Shown here one piece after another: positions 1 to 8,454 of a stretch of DNA of 23,373 bases. This DNA comes from JAUIBE01 sp035267185. GTDB taxonomy: Bacteria; Pseudomonadota; Gammaproteobacteria; Xanthomonadales; SZUA-36. A program made the translations under genes and the position numbers. The notes beneath the pieces were generated by a model. That model ran no database searches, was not told where the DNA came from, and worked only from the letters and a program-made list of their open reading frames with translations. Where the stretch lies: positions 1 to 23,373 of the forward strand of contig DATFLY010000168.1 of NCBI GenBank assembly GCA_035267185.1. Reading direction: 5' to 3'. Every line of letters begins with the position of its first letter. The stretch's first letter is position 1.

Positions 1-767
1 CACTCCAACAGCCGAAGATGCAATTGAGGATTTTCATCGAAAAGATCAGTGGCATGACCTTCACCCGGCAACACCCAGATCTCAGCAGATTCACTGCCGT
101 TGTCTATGGCCTCAAACAAAGCAGGGAAAAATGGCAATTCAATCTCTGCGCGCACGAACAACCACGGCGCACCACTATCATCAATAGCGGCAATCGAATT
201 CTCGCTGAAATTACCAGGCGCCAGGGCCACGTAAACATTCGCGTAGCCGAGTTCGGAACCAGCCTGTGCCATTTCCTCGCCGGTATAGCTTGCACCCATC
301 ATGATTAATGGCAGCTCGGCGAACTCAGGTTGTTCACTCAACCACTTCAATACTGTCACTACATCCCGGTCACCAGCCCTGATCAATTCGAAATTGGCGA
401 CAATATCCGGATCGTTTTGGTCGAAGTAGCGACTGATTTCGGGGTCGAACGCACCCAGGTTGATGCTGTCTCCATGACCCCGCAGGTCAATGCGCAAGGA
501 TGCAATTCCATCCGTTGCCAGGGTCTGTGACATTTGCTCGTAGGCCGAACGATCGCCGGCAGCTTTGTGGAGTAGCACAGCAAACGCGCGCGGGTCTTCC
601 TCAGCGGGCATCCTCAGGTCGCCGCGCAGCTCCCAACCTTCACTGTTAATCGTGATGGGATGATCAGCTTCAGTTTGTGCAAAAGCACCAGTAGCGATGC
701 TCAATAACACGGCTGCTGCGAAAATCCTGCAACCACCTGTCTGACGATGATGGACGTTAGAAATCAT
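1..767 (-). CDS. Exported alpha/beta hydrolase, dienelactone-hydrolase-like (3' end off the window)
   Basis: Open frame of 255 codons that runs off the left edge without a stop, so the C-terminus is missing. The only ATG after the upstream in-frame stop is at 767; no clear ribosome site precedes it. A Sec signal peptide is visible (hydrophobic stretch about residues 14-28, likely cleavage AFA|QTE at 30/31), so the enzyme probably acts in the periplasm. Fold landmarks follow in order: strand AVLLHKAAG (about 63-71, oxyanion region), LRIDLRGHGDS (91-101), nucleophile elbow GASYTG (158-163, Ser160) and a late GEGHATDLF with the likely catalytic His238/239. The elbow reads G-x-S-x-T-G rather than strict GxSxG. 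The family hydrolyses esters or lactones; the substrate cannot be told. It lies 170 bases downstream of another exported hydrolase on the same strand, possibly co-transcribed. Confidence 0.8.
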   Translation of the reverse strand, partial: MISNVHHRQTGGCRIFAAAVLLSIATGAFAQTEADHPITINSEGWELRGDLRMPAEEDPRAFAVLLHKAAGDRSAYEQMSQTLATDGIASLRIDLRGHGDSINLGAFDPEISRYFDQNDPDIVANFELIRAGDRDVVTVLKWLSEQPEFAELPLIMMGASYTGEEMAQAGSELGYANVYVALAPGNFSENSIAAIDDSGAPWLFVRAEIELPFFPALFEAIDNGSESAEIWVLPGEGHATDLFDENPQLHLRLLE

Positions 768-937
768 CTGAAAAGTATACAAGCCGTCCGCTGCGATCAG
801 GTCAGGAAGGCACCCTCAGTTCGCATCAAAAAGCCCTCAGCCGATCTCTTTTTGGCACAACCTCGGCCGGCGAACCAAATCTCTCTGCCCCTATCTCTCC
901 TGGGCCGTACTCCGGATTTACGCATGCAAACGACAAT

Positions 938-3022
938 TCAATCCTCCATTTCAGAAGAATCCATGGAATTCAGCTCATGTACCCAATCCCAGTGCTCACC
1001 CTGCAAATCAATAATCGGCTGGCGATCGCGTTCGAGCAGGATTCCCTGTGAAACCAGGTAGCTCGCAGCCAGCTTCACACGGGCCATGAAACCGTCCTTA
1101 TTGCCGTAAAGCGCTTCCAGGCTGGGCCTGGAATCACCGCTTTCCTCGAGTGTGAATTCATTTAGGGGCAGCGGGATATAGGTCCCCTGGAAGCTGACCA
1201 GGTGATCCGAACCAGCGGGAGAATCAGTTCGCAATGACCAGGGCATATATGTGGCCAATGGAACCAGTAATTCGATGCCGCGAAGCCCGGAAATTTCATT
1301 ACCGAAACCATCCACCTGCGGAACGAAAACCGGGTATGGATCGCCCAGTTTCGGTGGCTGATAGCCAACCATTCCCTTGTCCCAGTCCGGCCCGTAGTCA
1401 GAGCGATAAGCCAGGTGCGGCATCCGGGCCATTTCCACGCCCGGAATTTCAGGATATGCAACGCCCTCTGGCATTACCAGGCTTCCATCGGCCAGGAGGG
1501 GGTAGGCACTGGCGGGTGGTTCTGCACCTGACTCAACCCATTCAACCAGGCGAATCGCCAGGGCACGCAAAGTGATCAGGAGATTCAGAGGTGTCAACCT
1601 GTAGGCGTTGGCGCCCGGCACCCGTCGATCCTCGGTCGGCCAACCTGGACGCCAATAATGCTGAGCGCTGGACAGGTGGTAGATTCGCTCATTATCCAGC
1701 GGTGGCACATCGTACATTCCATCGGGCGTCGTATGAATCAATGATGCAGCCCGACCCCAATACTCGTACCCACTGTTGGTGTAAAAAGTCCTGGGTCTGA
1801 ATGCGGGCTCTGTTTGATCAAGAAGCCCTTCGTCCCGACCGGTGGCCTTGTCGGGCTTTGACCTGCTCGTAAACGGGTAGAGGTCCGTGGGATAGAAAAA
1901 GTTGGCGTACGGCTGTGCATCCCGGGACGGCTGACCAAATCGGTGATTGAAGCTTCCCCGGCCTGCGCCTGCCGTGTGGATCAGCATTCCGTCAAACACC
2001 TTCCGGGCCTCCTCGTCTGCGTTGAAGCCCTGGTAGAGGAAGTGACGCAGGAACCGCCCGGTCTGGGAAACGCCGAATGCAACTGCGAGCTGAATGGGAA
2101 ATTCACTTTGCGGGTTGTACCTGGCGTAGCTGGCAATATCGCGAACCGCAGCGAGGCCCAGGCCAACAATGGGCGGGTCCTGGGCAAGGTAAACGAGCTC
2201 GTAGATCCTGCCGGCGTCAAAACCGCCATCCATGCGAATGCCTGTGATGTTGTCCGATTCGGAATCCTGGCCTCCAGCCTCAAAATACCAGTGATTCCTC
2301 GGAACCAGGCGTCGCTCACCCTCGCGCGAGTCTCGCACGGTAAGAACATTCTCAACAGCGTCGATATCGGAAGGTAAGTACGGCTGATGTCCACGGTCCG
2401 AAAGCTCCAGCACCATGGTCTCTGAATCCACAGTCCAATCAGCACGAACCAGACCTGAAACTGATGCCCCATCCGGCCCATGAGCCGCAGGCACGTGAAG
2501 ATTCAGTAGCGATGAAGGCGTCTCGGGAACATCCCATTGCCATCCCACCCAGATCAGGGTGAGGCCCTCATCAAACAGCAACCCATCTCCAAAATGCTCA
2601 GCCTCGGAAGGGTCACTCACACCGCCCTGCCCCCGATTGAAATAGCTGAACGAGGCTTTACCACCTCGATTGCTGACCTCAAACCATCCCACGCCTCGTC
2701 GTTTGGCCGGGTCACTGGGCTGGAACACCACCAGGTCAGCCCATGCCTCAACCAGGCCCTCATCGTTGCGCGGAGCTAACCCCAGGTCGGTGATGACCTG
2801 GTTGGCAGGATCTTCAGGGTCGTAAGTAAAAAAGACTTTGCCGGAAATCTGCTCGTAAGCACCCGCATCACCCCATGAATGCCCTTCAAGGACCTCTGTG
2901 CGCTGCTCGACTTCCACCCGCGATACCTTCGCTTCGAGGTGTGTCGGAGTCCCGGCCATAATGAACGCGCACAAGAGCCCAATCGAAATCACAGATGATG
3001 ACGAAAAAACAAATCTTTTCAT
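938..3022 (-). CDS. Large exported alpha/beta hydrolase (Abhydrolase_10-type)
   Basis: Protein of 694 residues. ATG at 3022 is preferred because GAGGGA stands about 9 bases upstream; a TTG five codons earlier is less likely. A signal peptide (basic MKR, then hydrophobic residues to about 24) sends it to the periplasm. The body resembles the roughly 600-700-residue 'alpha/beta hydrolase domain' family: N-terminal beta-rich part (residues 32-280), then AAVRDIASYARY and the elbow AFGVSQTGRFLRHFLYQGF with nucleophile Ser319 (GVSQTG, the form typical of this family), followed by a region rich in conserved Tyr/Trp/His and ending in EDxDR-like text. Known members are poorly characterised esterases; the substrate is unknown. 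The upstream neighbour is the HiPIP gene (119-base gap) and the downstream neighbour is another exported hydrolase, so the strand may be one loose transcription unit. Confidence 0.85.
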   Translation of the reverse strand: MKRFVFSSSSVISIGLLCAFIMAGTPTHLEAKVSRVEVEQRTEVLEGHSWGDAGAYEQISGKVFFTYDPEDPANQVITDLGLAPRNDEGLVEAWADLVVFQPSDPAKRRGVGWFEVSNRGGKASFSYFNRGQGGVSDPSEAEHFGDGLLFDEGLTLIWVGWQWDVPETPSSLLNLHVPAAHGPDGASVSGLVRADWTVDSETMVLELSDRGHQPYLPSDIDAVENVLTVRDSREGERRLVPRNHWYFEAGGQDSESDNITGIRMDGGFDAGRIYELVYLAQDPPIVGLGLAAVRDIASYARYNPQSEFPIQLAVAFGVSQTGRFLRHFLYQGFNADEEARKVFDGMLIHTAGAGRGSFNHRFGQPSRDAQPYANFFYPTDLYPFTSRSKPDKATGRDEGLLDQTEPAFRPRTFYTNSGYEYWGRAASLIHTTPDGMYDVPPLDNERIYHLSSAQHYWRPGWPTEDRRVPGANAYRLTPLNLLITLRALAIRLVEWVESGAEPPASAYPLLADGSLVMPEGVAYPEIPGVEMARMPHLAYRSDYGPDWDKGMVGYQPPKLGDPYPVFVPQVDGFGNEISGLRGIELLVPLATYMPWSLRTDSPAGSDHLVSFQGTYIPLPLNEFTLEESGDSRPSLEALYGNKDGFMARVKLAASYLVSQGILLERDRQPIIDLQGEHWDWVHELNSMDSSEMED

Positions 3023-3141
3023 TACAGAGTCCCTCAATTCTGCCGGGGTTACATCACCATGGCACTTGAGTTGAGTACTCTATCATTCGCCCGGACAATC
3101 AGAATGTCTCGCTTGCATACCCCTGGGCCATTGAGTCCGAT

Positions 3142-3681
3142 TCAGGATTTGCGGCTATATGCACTACACCATCCACCTGAATTAACCTGGCTGCCAGGAA
3201 AAATGCCACAAGGGCCCCATTCCTGGCCGGGTTGACCAGTAAAAAGCGCACAGCTTGCACACGCCTGGTCCGCAGCATGGTTGGGATAAAGTTCATTGTC
3301 GACGTCACCGGTGCTGGTTTTGTAGCCAAGCGCTTTCGCCTGCGCCTGATCCTCACTCAACCTGGGCAACTCTGAGCCGTTATCGGCTGCAGGCGGTTGT
3401 GAATTGGCTTCGGCAGCCTGTTCAGGGGCGGGCTCAGTCTGATCTGGTTCAGAAGCTGTCTCGACTGCCGGTTCGGGCTGCGGTTCGGGCTCCGATTCGG
3501 GTTTGGTCTCTGGTTTGGTTTCGGGTTTAGATTGGGGCTTGGGTTGACTGGTTACCGAAGCCGGTTCGGAACCACTATCCGAGCAGGCCGCGAGCCCCGC
3601 GACAGACAGCAGGGCAACGCTGCCACCCATGGATTTTAGTAACTTGCGACGCCCAGCGTTCAGTTCGGTTGTCTTTTTCAT
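3142..3681 (-). CDS. hip: High-potential iron-sulfur protein (HiPIP), predicted Tat-exported lipoprotein
   Basis: Protein of 179 residues from ATG at 3681 (a TTG 16 codons earlier would put a useless extension before the signal). The N-terminus combines a twin arginine (GRRKLLKSMG, 10-19) with a lipobox GLAAC (Cys33), predicting export of a folded, cofactor-loaded protein that is then lipid anchored. Residues about 46-105 form a low-complexity Pro/Glu/Lys/Gln tether. The C-terminal 70 residues are a HiPIP domain: the conserved ALGY (Tyr120), then the four cluster ligands C141-x2-C144, GPC158GIFPG and GGWC172SAY. HiPIPs are one-electron periplasmic carriers of a [4Fe-4S] cluster, usually soluble and about 80 residues after cleavage, so the lipid anchor and tether are unusual. 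The partner oxidoreductase is not in the window. Confidence 0.92.
   Translation of the reverse strand: MKKTTELNAGRRKLLKSMGGSVALLSVAGLAACSDSGSEPASVTSQPKPQSKPETKPETKPESEPEPQPEPAVETASEPDQTEPAPEQAAEANSQPPAADNGSELPRLSEDQAQAKALGYKTSTGDVDNELYPNHAADQACASCALFTGQPGQEWGPCGIFPGSQVNSGGWCSAYSRKS
3433..3546 (-). repeat. Degenerate repeat coding the Pro/Glu/Lys tether of the HiPIP
   Basis: On the plus strand the segment reads as imperfect repeats of ggttcgggct / ggtttggtct units. On the minus strand this codes alternating KPE, KPQ and EPE units (for example SKPETKPETKPESEPEPQ), about residues 46-83 of the HiPIP. Codon-level repetition suggests growth by slippage, so length variation between strains would be expected. 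Proposed role: an extended spacer between the lipid anchor and the redox domain. Confidence 0.7.
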
Positions 3682-3805
3682 ACTCGAATTCCGTTTTCCT
3701 TGATTGTGATGAAATCTTTGGGGGGACAACTGGTGATTTGCCCGCGTTCTATCCTAATGGAATCCAGTCTTTCCTGTATTGAAAAGGTCTGCTAACGAGG
3801 TTTGA

Positions 3806-3819
3806 TGTGAAATTTCACA
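3806..3819. promoter_or_regulatory. Perfect 14-base palindrome TGTGAAATTTCACA, possible operator
   Basis: TGTGA-AATT-TCACA is a perfect palindrome lying across the stop codon of the MFS gene and 125 bases upstream of the HiPIP start. The half-sites are CRP-like, but CRP sites are spaced by six bases, not four, so assignment to CRP is doubtful. It could be an operator for the HiPIP gene or chance. Confidence 0.35.
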
Positions 3820-5041
3820 AAGGCGCCGTGTTCGAGCGCCTGGCAAGGGCAACAAAAACAATGGTGCTGGCCAGGAAACAAACTGCAGCCAGAGCCAGGA
3901 CCGGTGCATATCCCATGTCGAACCAAAATAGTTGTGCTGCTATCACCGGGGCCACGGCATATCCCAGCTTAACGGCGCTCAGGAACAGAACCACCAGTCT
4001 GCCACTGACATCAATGGTCACGGTAATGGCCAACTGGTAAGCCACCGGGAAATTCCAGCCGAAGGCAAACAGCATCACGCCCAGCATGAAACTGGTCCTG
4101 GACAGGTCAGTCGCGAGCAAGACCAGGGCAATTGCCTGCACACCCAGAGTGACCAGCAGCGGCATCACCCGCCCAAATCGAGTTTCAAACCCTGCCGCCA
4201 ACAGGGCGCCAACAAGTGCGGCCAATAGCGACAGACCAAGGGTTCGGCCAATGTAGTCGCCCGGCAGCCCGGCGGCATTGCCCATGCGTTCCAGGTAGGC
4301 CCAGACCATCATGATACCCATGTTGAAAATGAAGCACGCCACCAGCGCCATGACCCCTGGGGTCATCCCTCCAGGTTGAAGCGCTCTACCCTGGCTTTCC
4401 TGGTCCGAATCTTCAAGGCCTTGTTTTTTCAATACAGTGACCACCGGATTGCGACCCTGCTGTGGGATAAACGGGATCATCAGCGCTGAGCAAAACACCA
4501 CTGCCGCCAGTCCGGTAAACACACCACCCAGCCCGAATTGCGCGAGCAAGCCTGGAAACACCCACAAACCGATTCCGCCCAGCGTCAGCTGGGCAGACAC
4601 AAACAAGGCAAAGAAGCGATCGGGGTGACGGCTGTCACCCAGGCTCGTCAGCGCAATGGACATCAACGAACCCCCGGCAAAGCCTGCCAACAGTCGAACC
4701 GTGAGCAAAGGTAGATACGCCTGGGTGAAACCTGACGCCAGGTGACATACCACCAGCAGGCCACAGGACAGTGCCGCGATCACTCGCCAGTTGCAACTTC
4801 GTATCCAGAAAGTGGCAACGATCGCTGCAATGAACATGCCCATCATGTCAGCAGAACCCAGCAGTCCCACCTGGGAGGTGCGAAGAGACAGGGTTTCGGT
4901 GAATGCACCGATCAGCATCGGCAGCAAAAGGAATACGATCGAGCCAATCACACCTAAAGCTGTGACGCTGACAATGGCCAACGGCCGGTTGACGTCGCGG
5001 TGGCTGTTGGAAGCCTCGGGATGAATGCTGAACAAGGTCAT
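3815..5041 (-). CDS. MFS transporter, 12-TM type
   Basis: Protein of 408 residues starting MTLFSIHPEASN. The open frame continues upstream, but the upstream part would cross the receptor's terminator (5073-5100), so the ATG at 5041 is preferred; no good ribosome site is seen, and the start is uncertain by a few codons. Twelve hydrophobic segments are visible in two halves separated by a charged cytoplasmic loop (roughly residues 195-225, containing QQGRN, KKQGLEDSDQES). The first half has the usual MFS order, including LLTVRLLAGFAGGSLMSIALTSLGDSRHPDR. It is an inner-membrane secondary transporter (uptake or efflux); the substrate is not recognisable. It follows the 963-residue receptor on the same strand, but the terminator between them argues for mostly separate transcription. 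Its stop codon lies within a perfect palindrome. Confidence 0.85.
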   Translation of the reverse strand: MTLFSIHPEASNSHRDVNRPLAIVSVTALGVIGSIVFLLLPMLIGAFTETLSLRTSQVGLLGSADMMGMFIAAIVATFWIRSCNWRVIAALSCGLLVVCHLASGFTQAYLPLLTVRLLAGFAGGSLMSIALTSLGDSRHPDRFFALFVSAQLTLGGIGLWVFPGLLAQFGLGGVFTGLAAVVFCSALMIPFIPQQGRNPVVTVLKKQGLEDSDQESQGRALQPGGMTPGVMALVACFIFNMGIMMVWAYLERMGNAAGLPGDYIGRTLGLSLLAALVGALLAAGFETRFGRVMPLLVTLGVQAIALVLLATDLSRTSFMLGVMLFAFGWNFPVAYQLAITVTIDVSGRLVVLFLSAVKLGYAVAPVIAAQLFWFDMGYAPVLALAAVCFLASTIVFVALARRSNTAPL

Positions 5042-5072
5042 CCATTGGCATTGTAGAGGTTTTGTTCGAATG

Positions 5073-5100
5073 AAAAAAAAGCGGGCCCGAAGGCCCGCTT
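5073..5100 (-). terminator. Intrinsic terminator of the 963-residue TonB-dependent receptor gene
   Basis: Read on the minus strand: AAGCGGGCC-TTCG-GGCCCGCTT followed directly by a run of T (eight A on the plus strand, 5073-5080). Nine-pair, GC-rich stem, UUCG tetraloop and U-tract make a textbook Rho-independent terminator about 50 bases after the receptor's stop codon. Confidence 0.95.
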
Positions 5101-5148
5101 CCCATCTCTCAGAGTAAGGAGTCAACTTACTATGATTTCGTTACCTGA

Positions 5149-8040
5149 TTACCAACGAAACGTCACATTGGCGAACGCGTAACGACCCAACATATCCCAA
5201 AACCCACCGATAAAGTTGGCGTCCGTTGAGAGGGAGCCTCCAACAAGGGGTGGTGCCTCGTCGAAGATATTATTGACGCCGACGACCAGGTCATGGGTAT
5301 CCATGAACCGGAAGACAGCACTGACGTCAATATATTGCTCATTACCGATACTGTCGTTGGCAATGAGGTCTGTCTGACCGTCGTAAGTCACCTCATCATA
5401 GAAGCGCCAGCGGCCGGTAACCGCCCACCATTCATTGGAGTCATAGGTGGCCGTTGCCACATGGCGCCATTCCGGTGTCGGGTAACACTGAACATTGATC
5501 AGTCCCACGCAGTCGTAGATCGAGCTCGGAATGGTGGGAATTGGCGTGGTTTCCTTGGTCAGCATGTAAGTGCCGATCAGGTCTGTGCGCCAGGTGCCGC
5601 CCAGTGCATCAAAGGTGTAGTTCCAGGCCAGGTCAACACCTTCCCAATGCTGCTGGCCCAGGTTGATGTTGGTGGCCGTGATGAAGCCCTTCTGGCCCTG
5701 CCACAGGTTTCCGCTCGGGCCACGTGTGACATTGCCGCAGAACTCAGGCGCAGCTGTAATCGCACACTGGTTGAGAATCAGCTCAGGCTCGATGTTGGCA
5801 ATCACGTTCTCAATTTCAATATCCCAGTAATCAATTGAGAGTTGCATGCTGTCGGTGGCATCGATCACCACGCCAAACGTAATGGTGTCCGCTTCCTCGG
5901 GATCGAGATTGGGATTACCACCGTAAATAGCGTTGTACTGGGATGCCGGGCTCAGCGAAATATTGCCGTACTGACTGGCCGACAAGCCGGTATTGGCGCA
6001 TTCAGACGGACTCAGTAGCGGATCCGGACCTGCGCATGGATCAACGCCGGACCACAGTCCCAGGTTCTGCGCCAGGAACAGCTCACCAATATTGGGCGCG
6101 CGAACAGCGCGGTTGTATCCCGCGCGAAAACGCAACCTGTCGGCGGCCTGCCAGTCAACACCAACGCGATAGGTGCTGGCGTTGCCTGTTGTGGTGTAAT
6201 CCGACCAGCGATAGGCCAGGTCCAGCGTCAGGTTCTGGGCAAACGGCGCATCGGACAACAATGGAATGTTGGCTTCTGCAAAAACCTCGTCGACTGAGTA
6301 TTTACCAACCAGGCTGGGCGTCGGACCGCCCTGTCCCAGCAGCAGGCCTTCCTCGAAAACCAGGTCAGAAATACGCTCGAATTTCTCCTCGCGATACTCG
6401 TAGCCCGCCACCATGGCAATGTCGCCAGCCGGTAAGCCAAAGCCAAGATCACCTGTGACAAAACCGTTGATCACAGTGGTGCCGGTGTCCGCCCCGACCT
6501 TGCCGGTGGCGCTAAGGGCGCCCGCCGCTTCGGGCGTTACACCCTGGTAGGTAAACACTTCGTAGGGGATACAGCCTGACGTTTCAGCACAAACCTCGCC
6601 ATCAACCGTTGGCGGAACATTGCTGGCAAAAAAGTCATTGATGTAGATCGATTCAGAATTGGTTTCGGCGTGCAGGTAAGACACGTCGTAGTCCCAGCGA
6701 TCATTGATCGCACCTTTAACACCGCCGACCACACGAAAGGAGGTGTGCTGAAGAATATCGGTTCGGGGACCGCCTTCCACGTTTCGCTTGCCAATATAAA
6801 CAGCGAAATCTTCCGTGCCTGGATAGTATTCCATCAATGAATCACGCAGCGTATCGGGAAAGAGCGAGTTGCTCAGCGGCAGGAAGTATGGCTCGAAGAA
6901 AAACGTACCTGACTCGGCAATCTGGGAGCGCGTCTGGTCATCTGCAAACCCAAGTTCCGCATAGGCGATGGCGTACTCATTGATTTCGAAATCGATGAAC
7001 GCGCCGCCTGACCAGCGGTCGTCCGGACGCATAAAGTGATTGATCGGTGCGTAGTTGTAGACATTCGAACCGTCATAGGGCACCAGGCTGCTGTCCGGCT
7101 GCAGAGAATACAGGTCCGTTCCGGAGATCGGTGAGGGGTCAAAATCGATCGAGCCGTCGTCAAGTACAGGATAGAAGTTAAAGTTCGGAATGGCGGCATT
7201 TGCAGAGCCACCACAACCGGTACCCGGATCGTTGAGTGCGCAACTGGAGTAGTCGCGAGAGGCCTGGCGCAGTTCTTCGTTGGTCCGGTACGTCAGGTAT
7301 GCCGTTGCGTTTCCGCGACCACCAGCGAATTCACTACCCAGGGTCAGGTCAAAATTGTAGGACTTGCCATCGAATCCTGAATCGCCCGAGGGGTAGTCGA
7401 AGTTACGCTCATCCATCAGGTTTTGGATGTAGCCGTTGTCATTATCGTGCTGGTAACCACTGATACCGGCGCTGAATTCAACACCGTCCACCTTGCGCAT
7501 GATGAAGTTCACCACGCCAGCCACAGCGTCAGCGCCATAGGTTGCGGACGCACCACCAGTGAGGACTTCCACCCGTTCAATCATCGATGCAGGAATCTGG
7601 TTCACATCGGCCGCGCTAAAGCTGTAGAGCCCACCCGGCTGCATACGGCGACCGTTGATCAGGACCAGCGTGCGCTGTGACCCGAGGCCACGCAGATCGA
7701 TCGTGGCAGTGCCGGTGGAGCCGTTGATAACAAAGGCGTTCTCGCCAGCCTCAATGGAAGGCAATTGATTGAGAAAATCCTCCACCCGTGTCAGACCATA
7801 GGCATCGATTTCTTCCATCCCGAGTACGGTCACCGGGCTGGTGCGGCCAAAACCATCTTCACTGACAATCCTTGAGCCGGTTACGATGACTTCTTCAAGC
7901 AAACCTGAGTTATCCTCAACTTCCTGCTGTTCCTGCGCCAGGGCAGGGCCGGAAGCTGCCATTGCAACGGCACCCAGCGCAGTGGACACCGCATTGAATA
8001 TTCGCTTCCTGGTAAAAATTCTGTTGTCTGTGCTCATCAT
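5149..8040 (-). CDS. TonB-dependent outer-membrane receptor (963 aa), substrate unknown
   Basis: ATG at 8040 is preceded by GGGAG at good spacing; the second ATG follows immediately. A signal peptide ends at ALA|QEQ (35/36). LLEEVIVTGSRI (47-58) is the start typical of this receptor class, followed by a plug domain (about 60-190) with LTRVEDFLNQLPSI, the RGLGSQRTLVLINGRRM block and RVEVLTGGASATYGADAVAGVVNF. The rest is a beta-barrel with alternating aromatic strands, RAGYNRAVRAPNIGELF and GGNPNLDPEEADT late-barrel motifs, and an aromatic C-terminus ending NVTFRW as needed for BAM insertion. Such receptors import large or scarce solutes using TonB/ExbBD energy. Nothing in the sequence names the ligand. 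An MFS transporter lies downstream after a terminator, and a ureohydrolase lies divergently upstream; either may or may not be related. Confidence 0.95.
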   Translation of the reverse strand: MMSTDNRIFTRKRIFNAVSTALGAVAMAASGPALAQEQQEVEDNSGLLEEVIVTGSRIVSEDGFGRTSPVTVLGMEEIDAYGLTRVEDFLNQLPSIEAGENAFVINGSTGTATIDLRGLGSQRTLVLINGRRMQPGGLYSFSAADVNQIPASMIERVEVLTGGASATYGADAVAGVVNFIMRKVDGVEFSAGISGYQHDNDNGYIQNLMDERNFDYPSGDSGFDGKSYNFDLTLGSEFAGGRGNATAYLTYRTNEELRQASRDYSSCALNDPGTGCGGSANAAIPNFNFYPVLDDGSIDFDPSPISGTDLYSLQPDSSLVPYDGSNVYNYAPINHFMRPDDRWSGGAFIDFEINEYAIAYAELGFADDQTRSQIAESGTFFFEPYFLPLSNSLFPDTLRDSLMEYYPGTEDFAVYIGKRNVEGGPRTDILQHTSFRVVGGVKGAINDRWDYDVSYLHAETNSESIYINDFFASNVPPTVDGEVCAETSGCIPYEVFTYQGVTPEAAGALSATGKVGADTGTTVINGFVTGDLGFGLPAGDIAMVAGYEYREEKFERISDLVFEEGLLLGQGGPTPSLVGKYSVDEVFAEANIPLLSDAPFAQNLTLDLAYRWSDYTTTGNASTYRVGVDWQAADRLRFRAGYNRAVRAPNIGELFLAQNLGLWSGVDPCAGPDPLLSPSECANTGLSASQYGNISLSPASQYNAIYGGNPNLDPEEADTITFGVVIDATDSMQLSIDYWDIEIENVIANIEPELILNQCAITAAPEFCGNVTRGPSGNLWQGQKGFITATNINLGQQHWEGVDLAWNYTFDALGGTWRTDLIGTYMLTKETTPIPTIPSSIYDCVGLINVQCYPTPEWRHVATATYDSNEWWAVTGRWRFYDEVTYDGQTDLIANDSIGNEQYIDVSAVFRFMDTHDLVVGVNNIFDEAPPLVGGSLSTDANFIGGFWDMLGRYAFANVTFRW

Positions 8041-8454
8041 TAAATTACTCCCACGTAGAACATTTAATCAGCAGGGATTGGTACGTTGATCGGGCAATTC
8101 ACAATCGAACCCTGCCCTGCTGTTCCATAGTTCGCCGACCAGAAATGGTCACATCCTGAGCATTTCCGGGGTGCTGCTGTCCGCGTTAATTACGACTTCC
8201 GCACCCAGGCGGCGACTGCCTTGTTTTTTAATGGCAACGGGTGTGAGCGGGTAGTGATGATTTGGGATCAGGTGATTCTCTTTGCCAACGGGATATGTTT
8301 CGCGACAGGCCGTTGGAGGCTGTGGCGCCTGACTTTTCCCATTTGATTGGCCTGGACAGTGATTCGAAAATCCGTTGGTGAAGGTCTTTACCAGTGGCAT
8401 TCAGGAAGTTTTATTGGAAGAATGGCCTGGCGCCATTAAAAGAGAAGAAACATC
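8041..8454. other. 414-base divergent intergenic region between receptor and ureohydrolase
   Basis: This carries the control regions for the minus-strand receptor and the plus-strand ureohydrolase. I see GGGAG as the receptor's ribosome site (about 8048-8052) and AGAGAAGA before the ureohydrolase GTG. A small inverted repeat lies at 8137-8150. No strong -35/-10 pair or convincing terminator is visible. A minus-strand open frame of 83 codons (8149-8400) has no recognisable protein features and no ribosome site, so I do not call it a gene. Confidence 0.6.
8137..8150. repeat. Inverted repeat GACCA-N4-TGGTC upstream of the receptor
   Basis: Perfect 5-4-5 inverted repeat about 97 bases upstream of the receptor start. 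Size and position suit a repressor or activator site, but the short arms make chance plausible and no second copy was seen nearby. Confidence 0.3.

Noticed and set aside
829..854. AAAAAG...CTTTTT pairing downstream of the large hydrolase gene
   Set aside because: Six AT-rich pairs around a 14-base loop are too weak to call a terminator.
1943..2377. Plus-strand open frame (144 codons) inside the large hydrolase gene
   Set aside because: It is a shadow of the minus-strand hydrolase, with no motif and no start context.
3806..3819. Classical CRP site
   Set aside because: The half-sites match, but the spacing is four bases instead of six; kept only as an unassigned palindrome.
8149..8400. Minus-strand open frame of 83 codons upstream of the receptor
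   Set aside because: No ribosome site, no recognisable domain, low-complexity polar composition, and it lies in a region expected to hold two promoters.
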